Shown: positions 17,558 through 24,697, counted from the first letter of the stretch. The stretch is DNA of 64,000 bases from Halorubrum persicum (GCF_002727125.1 NZ_NHOA01000139.1:531-64530), one strand, 5' to 3'. The notes: generated by a model from the sequence alone, not told the origin. Program-made: numbers and translations.

Positions 17558-18739
17558 TCAGGTCGTGAACAGTTCGCGGGGGAAGTCGGCCAGCGTCTCC
17601 GCGCCGGTCGAGGTGACGCGGAACGTCTCGCTGATCTCCATCCCCACGTCGGAGGTCCAGATCCCGGGGATCATGTGGAACGTCATGTTCTCTTCGAGCA
17701 CGGTCTCGTCGCCGGGGCGGATGCTCGCGGTGTGCTCGCCCCAGTCCGGGGGGTAGCCGAGCCCCATCGAGTAGCCGATGCGGTCCTCCTTCTCGATCCC
17801 GTACCGCTCGATGGTGGTGCGCCACGCCTTCTCGACGGTCTCGCAGGTGACGCCGGGCTCCGCGGCGTCCAGCGCCGCCTCGATCCCCTCGACGACGATG
17901 TCGGCGGTCTCCTGCAGTTCGGCGGGAGGGTCCCCGACGAAGGTCGTCCGGGCCAGCGGCGAGTGGTAGCGGTGGCGACAGCCGGAGAGCTCGATGATGA
18001 CGGGGTCGCCGTCCTCGTAGCGTCGGTCGGTCCACGTGAGGTGCGGGGTTCCGGTGTGATCGCCCGACGGCATCAGCGGGACGATCGCCGGGTAGTCGCC
18101 GCCGTACGCATCGGTCCCGTCGATCAGCTGCTGATAGACGGCGGAGGCGACCTCGTACTCCGGGACGCCTTCTCCGACCGCGTCGAGGCCCGCCTGCATC
18201 GCGTTCTCGGAGATCCGCGCGGCCTGCCGCATGTACTCCAGCTCCTGGTCGGACTTCTTGATCCGGATCCAGCCGACGAGCAGCGTCGCGTCCTCGAACG
18301 CGGCGTCCGGGAGGTTCTGTTGGAGCCGCGTGTACGACTTCGCGGTGAAGTAGGCGGCGTCCATCTCCAGCCCGACGCGTCCGTCCGCGACGCCCAGCTC
18401 TTCGAGCACGCCGGCGACGTAGTCCATCGGATGGAGGTCGCGGGGCGACTGGACGTGGTCGTCGCTGTACGCGCGGATGCTCTCCTCGGCGAGGTGCGTC
18501 GTCGCCCGCGCGCCGTCGCCGTCCATGTCGCGGCCGATCCAGATCGGCTCGTCGCGGTCGGGCGTGACCACGACCGCCTGATGGACGTAGAACGACCAGC
18601 CGTCGTAGCCGGTCAGATAGTTCATGTTCGCCGGATCGCTGACCACGATCGCGTCGAGGTCCCGCTCGCGCAACCGTTCTTTCGTCCGCGCCACTCGGCG
18701 CTCGTACTCGGCCTCGTCGAAGATGTGTTCCCGTGGCAT
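17558..18739 (-). CDS. doeA: Ectoine hydrolase DoeA/EutD (M24 family, metal-site residues lost)
   Basis: Protein of 393 residues in the creatinase / Xaa-Pro peptidase fold. It closely follows the ectoine hydrolase pattern as I remember it from Halomonas DoeA: DPANMNYLTGYDGWSFYVHQ (about 37-56), GGDYPAIVPLMPSG, PHLTWTDRRY, YGIEKEDRIGYSMGLGYPPD plus WGE, then RPGDETVLEENMTFH. The metal ligands of true aminopeptidase P are replaced: YHSPLART stands where Y-x-S-D-x-T-R-T is expected, and YPPDWGE where the GHG-type histidine belongs. DoeA opens the ring of ectoine (and hydroxyectoine) to N-acetyl-diaminobutyrate. The ATG at 18739 fits the family start. The upstream region holds two GTGTA(C/T)A elements shared with other genes of the block. 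A different cyclic amidine substrate cannot be excluded. Confidence 0.93.
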   Translation of the reverse strand: MPREHIFDEAEYERRVARTKERLRERDLDAIVVSDPANMNYLTGYDGWSFYVHQAVVVTPDRDEPIWIGRDMDGDGARATTHLAEESIRAYSDDHVQSPRDLHPMDYVAGVLEELGVADGRVGLEMDAAYFTAKSYTRLQQNLPDAAFEDATLLVGWIRIKKSDQELEYMRQAARISENAMQAGLDAVGEGVPEYEVASAVYQQLIDGTDAYGGDYPAIVPLMPSGDHTGTPHLTWTDRRYEDGDPVIIELSGCRHRYHSPLARTTFVGDPPAELQETADIVVEGIEAALDAAEPGVTCETVEKAWRTTIERYGIEKEDRIGYSMGLGYPPDWGEHTASIRPGDETVLEENMTFHMIPGIWTSDVGMEISETFRVTSTGAETLADFPRELFTT

Positions 18740-18776
18740 GGTAACAGTGCGTCTACGGAGAGGATCAGCCAGCAGG

Positions 18777-18820
18777 TGTATAAATTTATCGTGTACAATA
18801 AAAACGGATACTGTGTACAC
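18777..18820. promoter_or_regulatory. Divergent ectoine hydrolase / oxidoreductase promoter with GTGTACAC sites
   Basis: The region between the hydrolase and oxidoreductase genes contains TGTATA at 18777-18782, TGTACA at 18792-18797 and the perfect palindrome GTGTACAC at 18813-18820. An AT-rich TATAAATTTAT (18779-18788) between the first two elements could be the minus-strand TATA box of the hydrolase gene. The spacing of the first two half-sites, 15 bases start to start, is close to the 14-base spacing of the TGTACA halves at 15057. Confidence 0.6.
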
Positions 18821-18967
18821 TTCGGGCCACAGATCCGTCAGATTCGCGCGGTAGCGCTCCGTTATCGAGGGAAGAGATACCGCGCATGTGGCTCCGAGAG
18901 GGCTCGAAACCCACAATCTGTTCCTCTTGGATCGGGGTTTTTGTACCGCGTCCGCGGATACGCAGAC

Positions 18968-20635
18968 ATGCTACACAGTATCGGACCGCTGCTGTCGATC
19001 GACGTTGGCGAGCAGACGACCGCAGAGACCGATATCACGGGGGTTCAGGAGCGCTACATCGGCGGGCGCGGCGTGGGGACGCGACTCGCTCACGAGCGGA
19101 TCCCGTTCGACGCGGATCCGCTCGGCCCGGAGAACCGCGCCGTGTTCACCACCGGGCCGATGCAGGCGTCACAGATGAGCTTCACGGGCCGGACGAACTG
19201 CACCGCGCTCTCGCCGCTGACCGACGGGTTGCTGTCGTCGAACGCGGGCGGGTTCGTGTCGCGACACCTCGCGGCGACGGGGTACGGGGCGATCGAACTG
19301 GCCGGCGCCAGCGACGAACTGGTCATCGTACACGTGCGCGACGACGGCGTCGAGTTCGAGGCCGTGCCGGAGCTCGCCGGAGCGACGGTCCCGGAGACGA
19401 CCGGCTACCTGGAGGCGGAGCACGACATCTCCAGCGACCGGACGGCGGTGATCGGACCCGCCGGCGAGAACGAAGTCCGGTTCGCGTCGGTCATGACGAC
19501 CGAGGAGCGCGCGTTCGGTCGCGGTGGGCTCGGCGCGGTCCTCGGCTCGAAGAACGTGAAGGGGATCACGTTCGGCGGCGACTCGGCGCCCGAGGTCTCG
19601 ATCGACGCGACCGCGACCGATATCCACCGGGAGGCCGCCACCGAGGACCACATCATGAAAGAGCAGGGGACGGTGGCGGTGATGGACCTCGCCAACGAGA
19701 TGGACGGGCTGCCGTCGTACTACTTCTCCGAGCGCTCCTTCGAGGGGGTCGAGGGGATCAACGGCGCCGCCGTCGCCGAGAAGAAGTATAAGAAGGGGAC
19801 GTGCTCGTCGTGTGCGTTCGCCTGCAAGCTCCCGACCCGCGACGAGGCGCGCGGCGTCGAGACCGAGGGCCCCGAGTTCGAGGTGGCGATGGCGTTCGGC
19901 TCGAACTCGGGGATCGACGACATCGTCGACGTGATGAAGTCGAACCAGCTCTGCGACGAGTACGGGCTCGACGCCATCTCCGCGGGCAACACGATCGCCG
20001 CGTACCTCGCCGCCGAAGACGAGTTCGGCAACCGCGAGCTCGTCTGGGACCTCGTCGAGAAGATCGCCGAGCGCGACGGGGTTGGCGACCGGCTCGCGGA
20101 GGGGATCGGCCGGATCCACGAGGAGCTCGGCGTGGGGAACTGGTCGGTGAAGAACATGGACTTCGCGGCCCACGAGGGACGGCTGCTCCACGGGCAGGCG
20201 CTCTCGTACGCGGTCGCGAACCGCGGCGCCGACCACATGTACGCGACGTTCTACTCGGTGGAGTACCCCTTAGTCGAGGAGGAGGACGCGATGGAGCCCG
20301 CGGGATTCGGGGGGAAGGCCGAGCGGCTCGTGCAGCGCGAGAACCTGATGGCGCTCAACGACAGCGGCATCGTCTGTAAGTTCTCTCGGGACTTCATGAC
20401 GCCGGAGCGCTACGAGCTGCTCTTCGGCGCCGACTTCGAGGAGCTGCTCGCGGCGGGCGCCCGGACCGTCACGCTGGAGCGCCACTTCAACAACCGGCGC
20501 GGTATCGACGGCGACGACGACCGGCTCCCGTACGCGGACGAGCTCCCCGGACTCGACGACGCCATCGACGCGTACTACGATCTCCGCGGCTGGAACGACG
20601 ACGGGACGGTGCCCGACGCGGCGCTGCCGGCGTAG
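18968..20635 (+). CDS. Aldehyde:ferredoxin oxidoreductase family protein (tungstopterin enzyme)
   Basis: Protein of 555 residues in the AOR family, which oxidises aldehydes to acids with ferredoxin as acceptor, using a tungsten-bispterin and a [4Fe-4S] cluster. The cluster ligands are visible: C279-x2-C282-x3-C286 (CSSCAFACK) and C470 in DSGIVCKF. The pterin region GRGGLGAVLGSKNVKGI (about 184-200) and the N-terminal YIGGRGVGTRL fit. It is somewhat shorter than the roughly 600-residue classical enzymes. The start at 18968 gives the family's N-terminus; the longer open frame upstream is antisense to the hydrolase gene. Divergent transcription from the ectoine hydrolase suggests a joint role, perhaps oxidation of aspartate semialdehyde, which is inference. 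Confidence 0.9.
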   Translation: MLHSIGPLLSIDVGEQTTAETDITGVQERYIGGRGVGTRLAHERIPFDADPLGPENRAVFTTGPMQASQMSFTGRTNCTALSPLTDGLLSSNAGGFVSRHLAATGYGAIELAGASDELVIVHVRDDGVEFEAVPELAGATVPETTGYLEAEHDISSDRTAVIGPAGENEVRFASVMTTEERAFGRGGLGAVLGSKNVKGITFGGDSAPEVSIDATATDIHREAATEDHIMKEQGTVAVMDLANEMDGLPSYYFSERSFEGVEGINGAAVAEKKYKKGTCSSCAFACKLPTRDEARGVETEGPEFEVAMAFGSNSGIDDIVDVMKSNQLCDEYGLDAISAGNTIAAYLAAEDEFGNRELVWDLVEKIAERDGVGDRLAEGIGRIHEELGVGNWSVKNMDFAAHEGRLLHGQALSYAVANRGADHMYATFYSVEYPLVEEEDAMEPAGFGGKAERLVQRENLMALNDSGIVCKFSRDFMTPERYELLFGADFEELLAAGARTVTLERHFNNRRGIDGDDDRLPYADELPGLDDAIDAYYDLRGWNDDGTVPDAALPA

Positions 20636-20994
20636 GCGTCCGGGGTGGCTCTCGGGCTCCCGACACCCTCTCAGAGTGCGGACCGTCCCCGGGCGTTCGA
20701 TCTGAAACGAACGTAATGGAGTATCCCATACATAATGGTCTTTTTTGGAAATTATGTTAACAGTTCGAGTCTCTTTTCTACATACAGCCACAATTTTCGG
20801 TCGTAATGGCTACTAATACGACGAATATCGAACGCGGCCCCGACCGACTGAAAGACACTCCGCGACCCGAGGACCTCGAGGCGACGACCAGCCCGGCCGC
20901 CCGCCTGCTGGCGTGGCTGCGTTCCTGATACTCGCGTCCCAATCGCGGTCGGAGGACGACGGAGCGCCGAGCGCGTCGACGGTGTCGCGCGCCG
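20636..20994. other. Intergenic region after the oxidoreductase gene
   Basis: Between the AOR stop and the convergent aminotransferase lie an AT-rich stretch with a six-T run at 20741-20746, which could end the AOR transcript, and one small open frame at 20806-20928 described separately. I see no RNA gene or repeat. Confidence 0.4.
20806..20928 (+). CDS. Possible small protein, 40 residues
   Basis: ATG-initiated frame MATNTTNIERGPDRLKDTPR followed by 20 more residues (PEDLEATTSPAARLLAWLRS), ending at TGA. The composition is haloarchaeal-like, mixed charge, and the C-terminus could form a short amphipathic helix. An AT-rich stretch lies upstream but no crisp TATA box at the right spacing. Too short to assign; it could also be chance. 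Confidence 0.35.
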   Translation: MATNTTNIERGPDRLKDTPRPEDLEATTSPAARLLAWLRS

Positions 20995-22356
20995 CTACGG
21001 TGCGGTCGCCGCGATCGCGTCCGCGATGACCTCGGTGCCGACCTCGGCCTGTCGCTGTGTCAGGACGAGCGGCGGGAGTAACCGCATGACGTTGCCGTAC
21101 TGGCCCGCGGTCCAGACTAAGACGCCGTGCTCGTAGCAGTACTCTTGGATCGCATCGACGCGATCGCCGTCCGGATCGCCGTTCGCGTCGACGAACTCGG
21201 CGCCGACGAACAACCCTTTCCCGCGGACCTGTCCCAGCCCCGGATCGCCCTCGCCCGCGTCGCGGAGACGGTCGCGGATCCACGCGCCGACCTCCGTCGC
21301 GTGGTCGAGCAGGTCGTGAGACTGGATGTACTCGATCGCGCGCAGGCCGCCGACCATGGCGGGGACGTGTCCTCGGTAGGTGCCCGCGTGATCGCCCGAT
21401 CCCCACGTGTCGAGGTCCTCGTGGTACATGGTTCCGGACAGCGGCTGGCCGTTCCCGCCGAGCGCCTTCGCGGTCGTCATCACGTCCGGCGTCACGTCGT
21501 AATGCTCGGACGCCCACCACTCGCCGGTGCGACCCATCCCGACCTGGATCTCGTCGAACACCAGCGGGAGGTCGTTCTCGTCGGCGATCTCACGCAGCCC
21601 CGAGAGGAACCCTTCGGGCGGGACGACGACGCCCCCCTCGCCCTGGATGGGCTCGACGAAGATGCCCGCCGGGTCCGTGAGGCCGCCGTACGGCTCCTCG
21701 ACGATCGCTCTGACCTCTTCGAGCGCGCGGTCGACCGACTCCTCGGGGCTCCGCCCCTCGCGGAACGGGTACGGGAACGGCGCGTGCACCACGTCCGGCA
21801 GCAGCGGCGCGTACGGCTTCTTGAACTTCTTGTTGGACGTGATGCTCATCGCGCCGGCCGTCGCCCCGTGGTAGGAGTTCCGGAACGCGAGGAGCCCGTT
21901 CCCGCCCGTGTTGTACTTCGCGAGCTTGATCGACGCCTCGACGGCGTCGCTGCCGGTGGGGCCGCCGAAGACGAATCGGCTGTTGCCGGCGAGGCTCCCG
22001 GGCGCGATCTCGTCGAGCTTGTCGATGAGGTCGAGGCGCGGTTCCGTCGGGAAGTCGACGGTGTGCGTGAGCTTGTCGATCTGCGCGTGGACCCCCTCGT
22101 TGACGTAGGGGTTCGCGTGGCCGACGTTGTACACGCCGATGCCGGCGAAGAAGTCGAGGAACACGTTGCCGTCCGCGTCCTTCAGGGTCGCGCCCTTCCC
22201 CTCCTCGAACGCGAGCGGGATGTCGTTCGGGTAGGCGACCGCGCTGCTGTCGATCGCCTCCTGCCTGTCGAGGAGGCGCCGAGAGTTCGGACCGGGGACT
22301 TGGTCAACGCTCGGTTCCTCGGCGAAGTGCAAGTCGTGGATCGGCGGTCCCGCCAT
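20995..22356 (-). CDS. Class III aminotransferase, diaminobutyrate-aminotransferase-like (DoeD candidate)
   Basis: PLP enzyme of 453 residues. GGPTGSDAVEASIKLA (131-146) is the type of phosphate-loop signature seen in diaminobutyrate-2-oxoglutarate aminotransferases (EctB/Dat/DoeD) rather than in GABA or ornithine enzymes. RNSYHGATAGAMSIT (159-173), D268 in VFDEIQVGMGRTGEW and the Schiff-base lysine K297 in TTAKALGGNGQPLSG are intact. In the ectoine route DoeD converts diaminobutyrate to aspartate semialdehyde, and the neighbouring ectoine hydrolase would supply the precursor. As the same family makes diaminobutyrate in ectoine synthesis, direction is judged by context: no ectA, ectC or ectD is visible here. 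A GTGTATAC element lies 57 bases upstream of the start. Confidence 0.9.
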   Translation of the reverse strand: MAGPPIHDLHFAEEPSVDQVPGPNSRRLLDRQEAIDSSAVAYPNDIPLAFEEGKGATLKDADGNVFLDFFAGIGVYNVGHANPYVNEGVHAQIDKLTHTVDFPTEPRLDLIDKLDEIAPGSLAGNSRFVFGGPTGSDAVEASIKLAKYNTGGNGLLAFRNSYHGATAGAMSITSNKKFKKPYAPLLPDVVHAPFPYPFREGRSPEESVDRALEEVRAIVEEPYGGLTDPAGIFVEPIQGEGGVVVPPEGFLSGLREIADENDLPLVFDEIQVGMGRTGEWWASEHYDVTPDVMTTAKALGGNGQPLSGTMYHEDLDTWGSGDHAGTYRGHVPAMVGGLRAIEYIQSHDLLDHATEVGAWIRDRLRDAGEGDPGLGQVRGKGLFVGAEFVDANGDPDGDRVDAIQEYCYEHGVLVWTAGQYGNVMRLLPPLVLTQRQAEVGTEVIADAIAATAP

Positions 22357-22384
22357 AACCCAACCGATACAGCACGCCTACAAA

Positions 22385-22420
22385 TGGTTGGTGCAACCAG
22401 CAATCACTGACAGTGTATAC
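22385..22420 (-). promoter_or_regulatory. Upstream region of the DoeD-like gene with GTGTATAC and two inverted repeats
   Basis: GTGTATAC at 22413-22420 is the palindromic motif shared by the block. It overlaps CACTG-a-CAGTG at 22405-22415, and a separate TGGTTG-gtg-CAACCA lies at 22385-22399, nearer the start codon at 22356. I cannot place a convincing TATA box, so the promoter itself is uncertain. Confidence 0.5.
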
Positions 22421-22549
22421 AGAATTCGTTTTCGATCGCGCTCCACCGGGGCGGGCGTCTCTCTCGATGGGGGCGTGACGACGGGGCGTACGCCGCGGCT
22501 CACGGATTCTTCGCGCAGACATGCCTCTCACAGTCGTTCGGGACAGTAG

Positions 22550-22576
22550 GCGCGGGACCAAATTCGAACCGGAGGA
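22550..22576 (-). repeat. Partial duplicate of the tRNA-Leu 3' end (att-like relic)
   Basis: The 27 bases here differ at only three positions from 22671-22697, the acceptor and T-arm half of the adjacent tRNA-Leu. Direct copies of a tRNA 3' end are the usual mark left by integrases that use the tRNA as attachment site. The copies are only about 120 bases apart and no integrase is present, so any element has been lost, or the copy arose by local duplication. Confidence 0.6.
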
Positions 22577-22669
22577 AGACGTGCTCGCTCGCATCGCTCG
22601 CTGCGCGCGACTTCCGGGATTCAGAACCGCTCCTACTCCCTCGCTCAGTCGCGACGCTTCTTCGCTCAG

Positions 22670-22754
22670 TGCGCGGGACCGGATTCGAACCGGCGGACCC
22701 CTACGGGATAGCGTCCTAAGCGCTACGCCTTTGGCCTGGCTCGGCAACCCGCGC
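22670..22754 (-). tRNA. tRNA-Leu (anticodon UAG)
   Basis: The minus strand folds as a tRNA of 85 nucleotides. The acceptor stem is GCGCGGG with CCCGCGC and discriminator A, the anticodon stem TAGCG/CGCTA encloses the loop CTTAGGA (anticodon TAG), a long variable arm typical of leucine follows, and the T-arm is CCGGTTCGAATCCGG. No CCA is encoded. The anticodon reads CUA and possibly other CUN codons. Confidence 0.95.
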
Positions 22755-22814
22755 TTGCCGCTTGCGGTCGAGCGTAGGCGGAACCGACTCAAGAACCTAA
22801 CGAACCGGGGGCGG

Positions 22815-23516
22815 CTACGGGCAGTGTTCGCAGTCGCAGTACGCCTCACACACCCGGTTGTCGCAGTCGGCGGCGCGGGCCGAGCAGTGCTCTCGACCGT
22901 GCCGGATCAGCAGTACGTGGAGCGGATAGATCAGGTCGTCGGGCACCAGCTCGTCGAGCGCGTCGTGCGCCGCCTGGTTCGACGCCGACGCCGGTACCAG
23001 CCCGAACCGCTTGGAGACGCGCTCGACGTGGGTGTCGACCGCCATCGTCGGCTTCCCGAAGTGGAAGTTCAACACGACGCTCGCCGTCTTCGGTCCCACC
23101 CCCTTGATCTCGGTGAGCCAGTCTTTCGCGTCATCGGTCGCCATCGCGTCGAGGAACGCCAGCGAGTACGCCCCGCCGGTCTCCTCCCGGATCGCGGCCA
23201 ACGCGCGCTGAATCCGAGCGGCCTTCTGGTCGGCGAGCCCCGCCACGCGGATCGTCTCCGCCAGCTCCCCGTGGTCCGCGGCCTCGATCGCCGCGAAGTC
23301 GTCGTACCGGTCGAACAGCGCCGACGCGGCCCGACTCGTGTTCGCGTCGGCGACGTTCTGTGAGAGGATCGTCGTCACGAGCTGTCGAACCCCCTCGCCG
23401 GGCTCAGCGGTCGGATCGGCGCCGTGTTCGGCGACGCGGTCCACCGGCTCGTACAGCGACACCAGATCGTCGTGAAGCTCGCGGACCCGCGGCTCGGTCC
23501 ACGCGTGCGTCGACAT
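22815..23516 (-). CDS. nth: Endonuclease III (DNA glycosylase/AP lyase)
   Basis: Base-excision repair enzyme of 233 residues. The helix-hairpin-helix and catalytic lysine are in LTEIKGVGPKTASVVLNF and the catalytic aspartate in MAVDTHVERVSKRFGL. A C-terminal cysteine cluster runs C-x6-C-x4-C-x3-C-x-C-x2-C, which departs from the usual C-x6-C-x2-C-x5-C of the [4Fe-4S] cluster, although a C-x6-C-x4-C-x5-C reading is possible. The ATG at 23516 is preferred over the GTG two codons earlier. It stands alone after tRNA-Leu. Confidence 0.93.
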   Translation of the reverse strand: MSTHAWTEPRVRELHDDLVSLYEPVDRVAEHGADPTAEPGEGVRQLVTTILSQNVADANTSRAASALFDRYDDFAAIEAADHGELAETIRVAGLADQKAARIQRALAAIREETGGAYSLAFLDAMATDDAKDWLTEIKGVGPKTASVVLNFHFGKPTMAVDTHVERVSKRFGLVPASASNQAAHDALDELVPDDLIYPLHVLLIRHGREHCSARAADCDNRVCEAYCDCEHCP

Positions 23517-23666
23517 ACCCACCCTACGGGCGCCGGCGACTTCAGGGCGACGACCGGGGGAAGCGCGCGGCGCTCGCTCGCTCCTCGCCGCCTCCGCGCT
23601 CTTCTTCGCCCGACGCGCGCCCGACCAACACCCCCGACGCGCGTCCGGCTCACATCCCGCGCGACC

Positions 23667-23673
23667 TTTTTAA
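23667..23673 (+). promoter_or_regulatory. TATA box of the TFIIB-like gene
   Basis: TTTTTAA centred 27 bases before the ATG at 23697, consistent with a leaderless transcript. Confidence 0.55.
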
Positions 23674-23696
23674 CCCGGTGCGCCCAACTGCGGGGC

Positions 23697-24005
23697 ATGT
23701 ACCGTGCGAGCGATCGCGTCGACAACGCGGCGTGGATCGACCGGCTCGACGACGCGTGCGCGACGCTCGACCTCGACGACGAGACGCTGTCGACGGCGAC
23801 GGACCTGTTCCTGTCGCGTGCTCCCGACGACGAGCGAGGAAAACGCGTCGCCGCGGCCGCCAGCCTCTACGCCGCCGCGCTGATCCGCGGTCAGGAGCGG
23901 TCGCAGTCCGCGGTCGCCGACGCGATGGACGTCTCCCGGCTCTCCGTCCAGAAGCGCTGGAAGCCGATCTTGGAGGACGCCGGCTTCTCGCCGCCGAGGT
24001 GGTGA
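23697..24005 (+). CDS. Small TFIIB-like protein (single cyclin fold)
   Basis: Protein of 102 residues matching the second cyclin repeat of archaeal TFB: SLYAAALIRGQERSQSAVADAMDVSRLSVQKRWKPIL, which includes the DNA-contacting helix-turn-helix. The zinc ribbon, B-reader and first cyclin repeat are absent, so it cannot replace TFB in recruiting polymerase. It could bind DNA or the TATA-binding protein as a modulator. The start lies 27 bases after a TATA box. The protein is complete by itself, with no TFB remnants upstream, so it looks like a real short family rather than a truncated gene. Confidence 0.85.
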   Translation: MYRASDRVDNAAWIDRLDDACATLDLDDETLSTATDLFLSRAPDDERGKRVAAAASLYAAALIRGQERSQSAVADAMDVSRLSVQKRWKPILEDAGFSPPRW

Positions 24006-24058
24006 CCCGGGCGCCTCGAGCGTCGCGCTCGCGCCGCCGTCGCTGACACCGGCGCCGA

Positions 24059-24697
24059 TCACCGCGGCGTCGCCACGACGCCGAGGTGGTCCTCGTGGAA
24101 CCGGTCGAGCCGTCCCGTCTCCAGAATCTCGTACGCCTCCCGGAGCCGGTCGAGCGCCCCCTCGAAGACGGTCTCCGGCGCCGCGGTCACGTCCTCGCTG
24201 CGCGCCTTGATCGCGAGCAGCAGCCGCCCGTCGTCCGCGAGGAACCGCGCGTTGCGCACGGCGACCGCGGCCTGTCCGCGCGTCGCCACGTCCTGAACGA
24301 TCGCGTCCACGTCGCTCTCGACGACGTGCGCGTAGCGTTCGGGCGTGCGCGCGTCCTTCAACAGCGGGAACAGCCGGTCGCGGGGGTCGGCGGCCTCCAC
24401 GAGATCGCGCGCTGGCCGCGGGGCGAACTCCACCGCGTACGTCGGCCCCGCGAAGTCCGCGACGTGGCTGACCGTCGTCCCGCTGGCCGCCCCGAGGTAC
24501 AGCACCGTCTCCCCGCCGGAGAGCCCCGTCTCGAACCCGAGTTCGAACATCCCGCCGAGCTTCGAGCGACCGGGGTCCCACGCGCGCCACCCGTCCGCGG
24601 TCGGCTCGCCGTACACCGGCGGGCCGCGGGTCGCCAGACGGGTCTCCCCGTCGATCTCGCGGCGCTCGACGCCCGCGGGCAGCTCGGCGTCGGTCAC
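24059..24697 (-). CDS. flpA: Fibrillarin-like rRNA/tRNA 2'-O-methyltransferase
   Basis: Catalytic subunit of the archaeal C/D-box RNP, 212 residues. Family hallmarks are RAWDPGRSKLGGMFELG near residues 38-54, the SAM motif VLYLGAASGTTVSHVAD, VYAVEF (here TYAVEFAPR), a central VVESDVDAIVQDVATRGQA, and the catalytic lysine in LLLAIKARSEDV. The GTG start overlaps the stop of the nop5 gene (GTGA), giving the standard coupled nop5-flpA pair. It is guided by C/D sRNAs to rRNA and tRNA targets. Confidence 0.96.
   Translation of the reverse strand: MTDAELPAGVERREIDGETRLATRGPPVYGEPTADGWRAWDPGRSKLGGMFELGFETGLSGGETVLYLGAASGTTVSHVADFAGPTYAVEFAPRPARDLVEAADPRDRLFPLLKDARTPERYAHVVESDVDAIVQDVATRGQAAVAVRNARFLADDGRLLLAIKARSEDVTAAPETVFEGALDRLREAYEILETGRLDRFHEDHLGVVATPR

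Larger units (their letters stand above)
22357..22669. other. Intergenic region between the DoeD-like gene and tRNA-Leu
   Basis: Contains the operator elements near 22385-22420, a partial copy of the tRNA-Leu 3' end at 22550-22576, and low-complexity CTCGCTCG-rich sequence between that copy and the tRNA. No protein-coding gene is convincing. Confidence 0.5.

Noticed and set aside
17558-18739. Annotation as Xaa-Pro aminopeptidase
   Set aside because: Metal ligands are missing and the conserved segments are those of ectoine hydrolase.
17516-18967. Open frame upstream of the AOR gene that would give a 1039-residue protein
   Set aside because: It runs antisense through the ectoine hydrolase gene and its promoter region; the AOR fold begins at 18968.
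20995-22356. EctB, the ectoine synthesis aminotransferase
   Set aside because: The family signature would allow it, but no ectA, ectC or ectD is present and the neighbours are catabolic. It is kept as a DoeD candidate.
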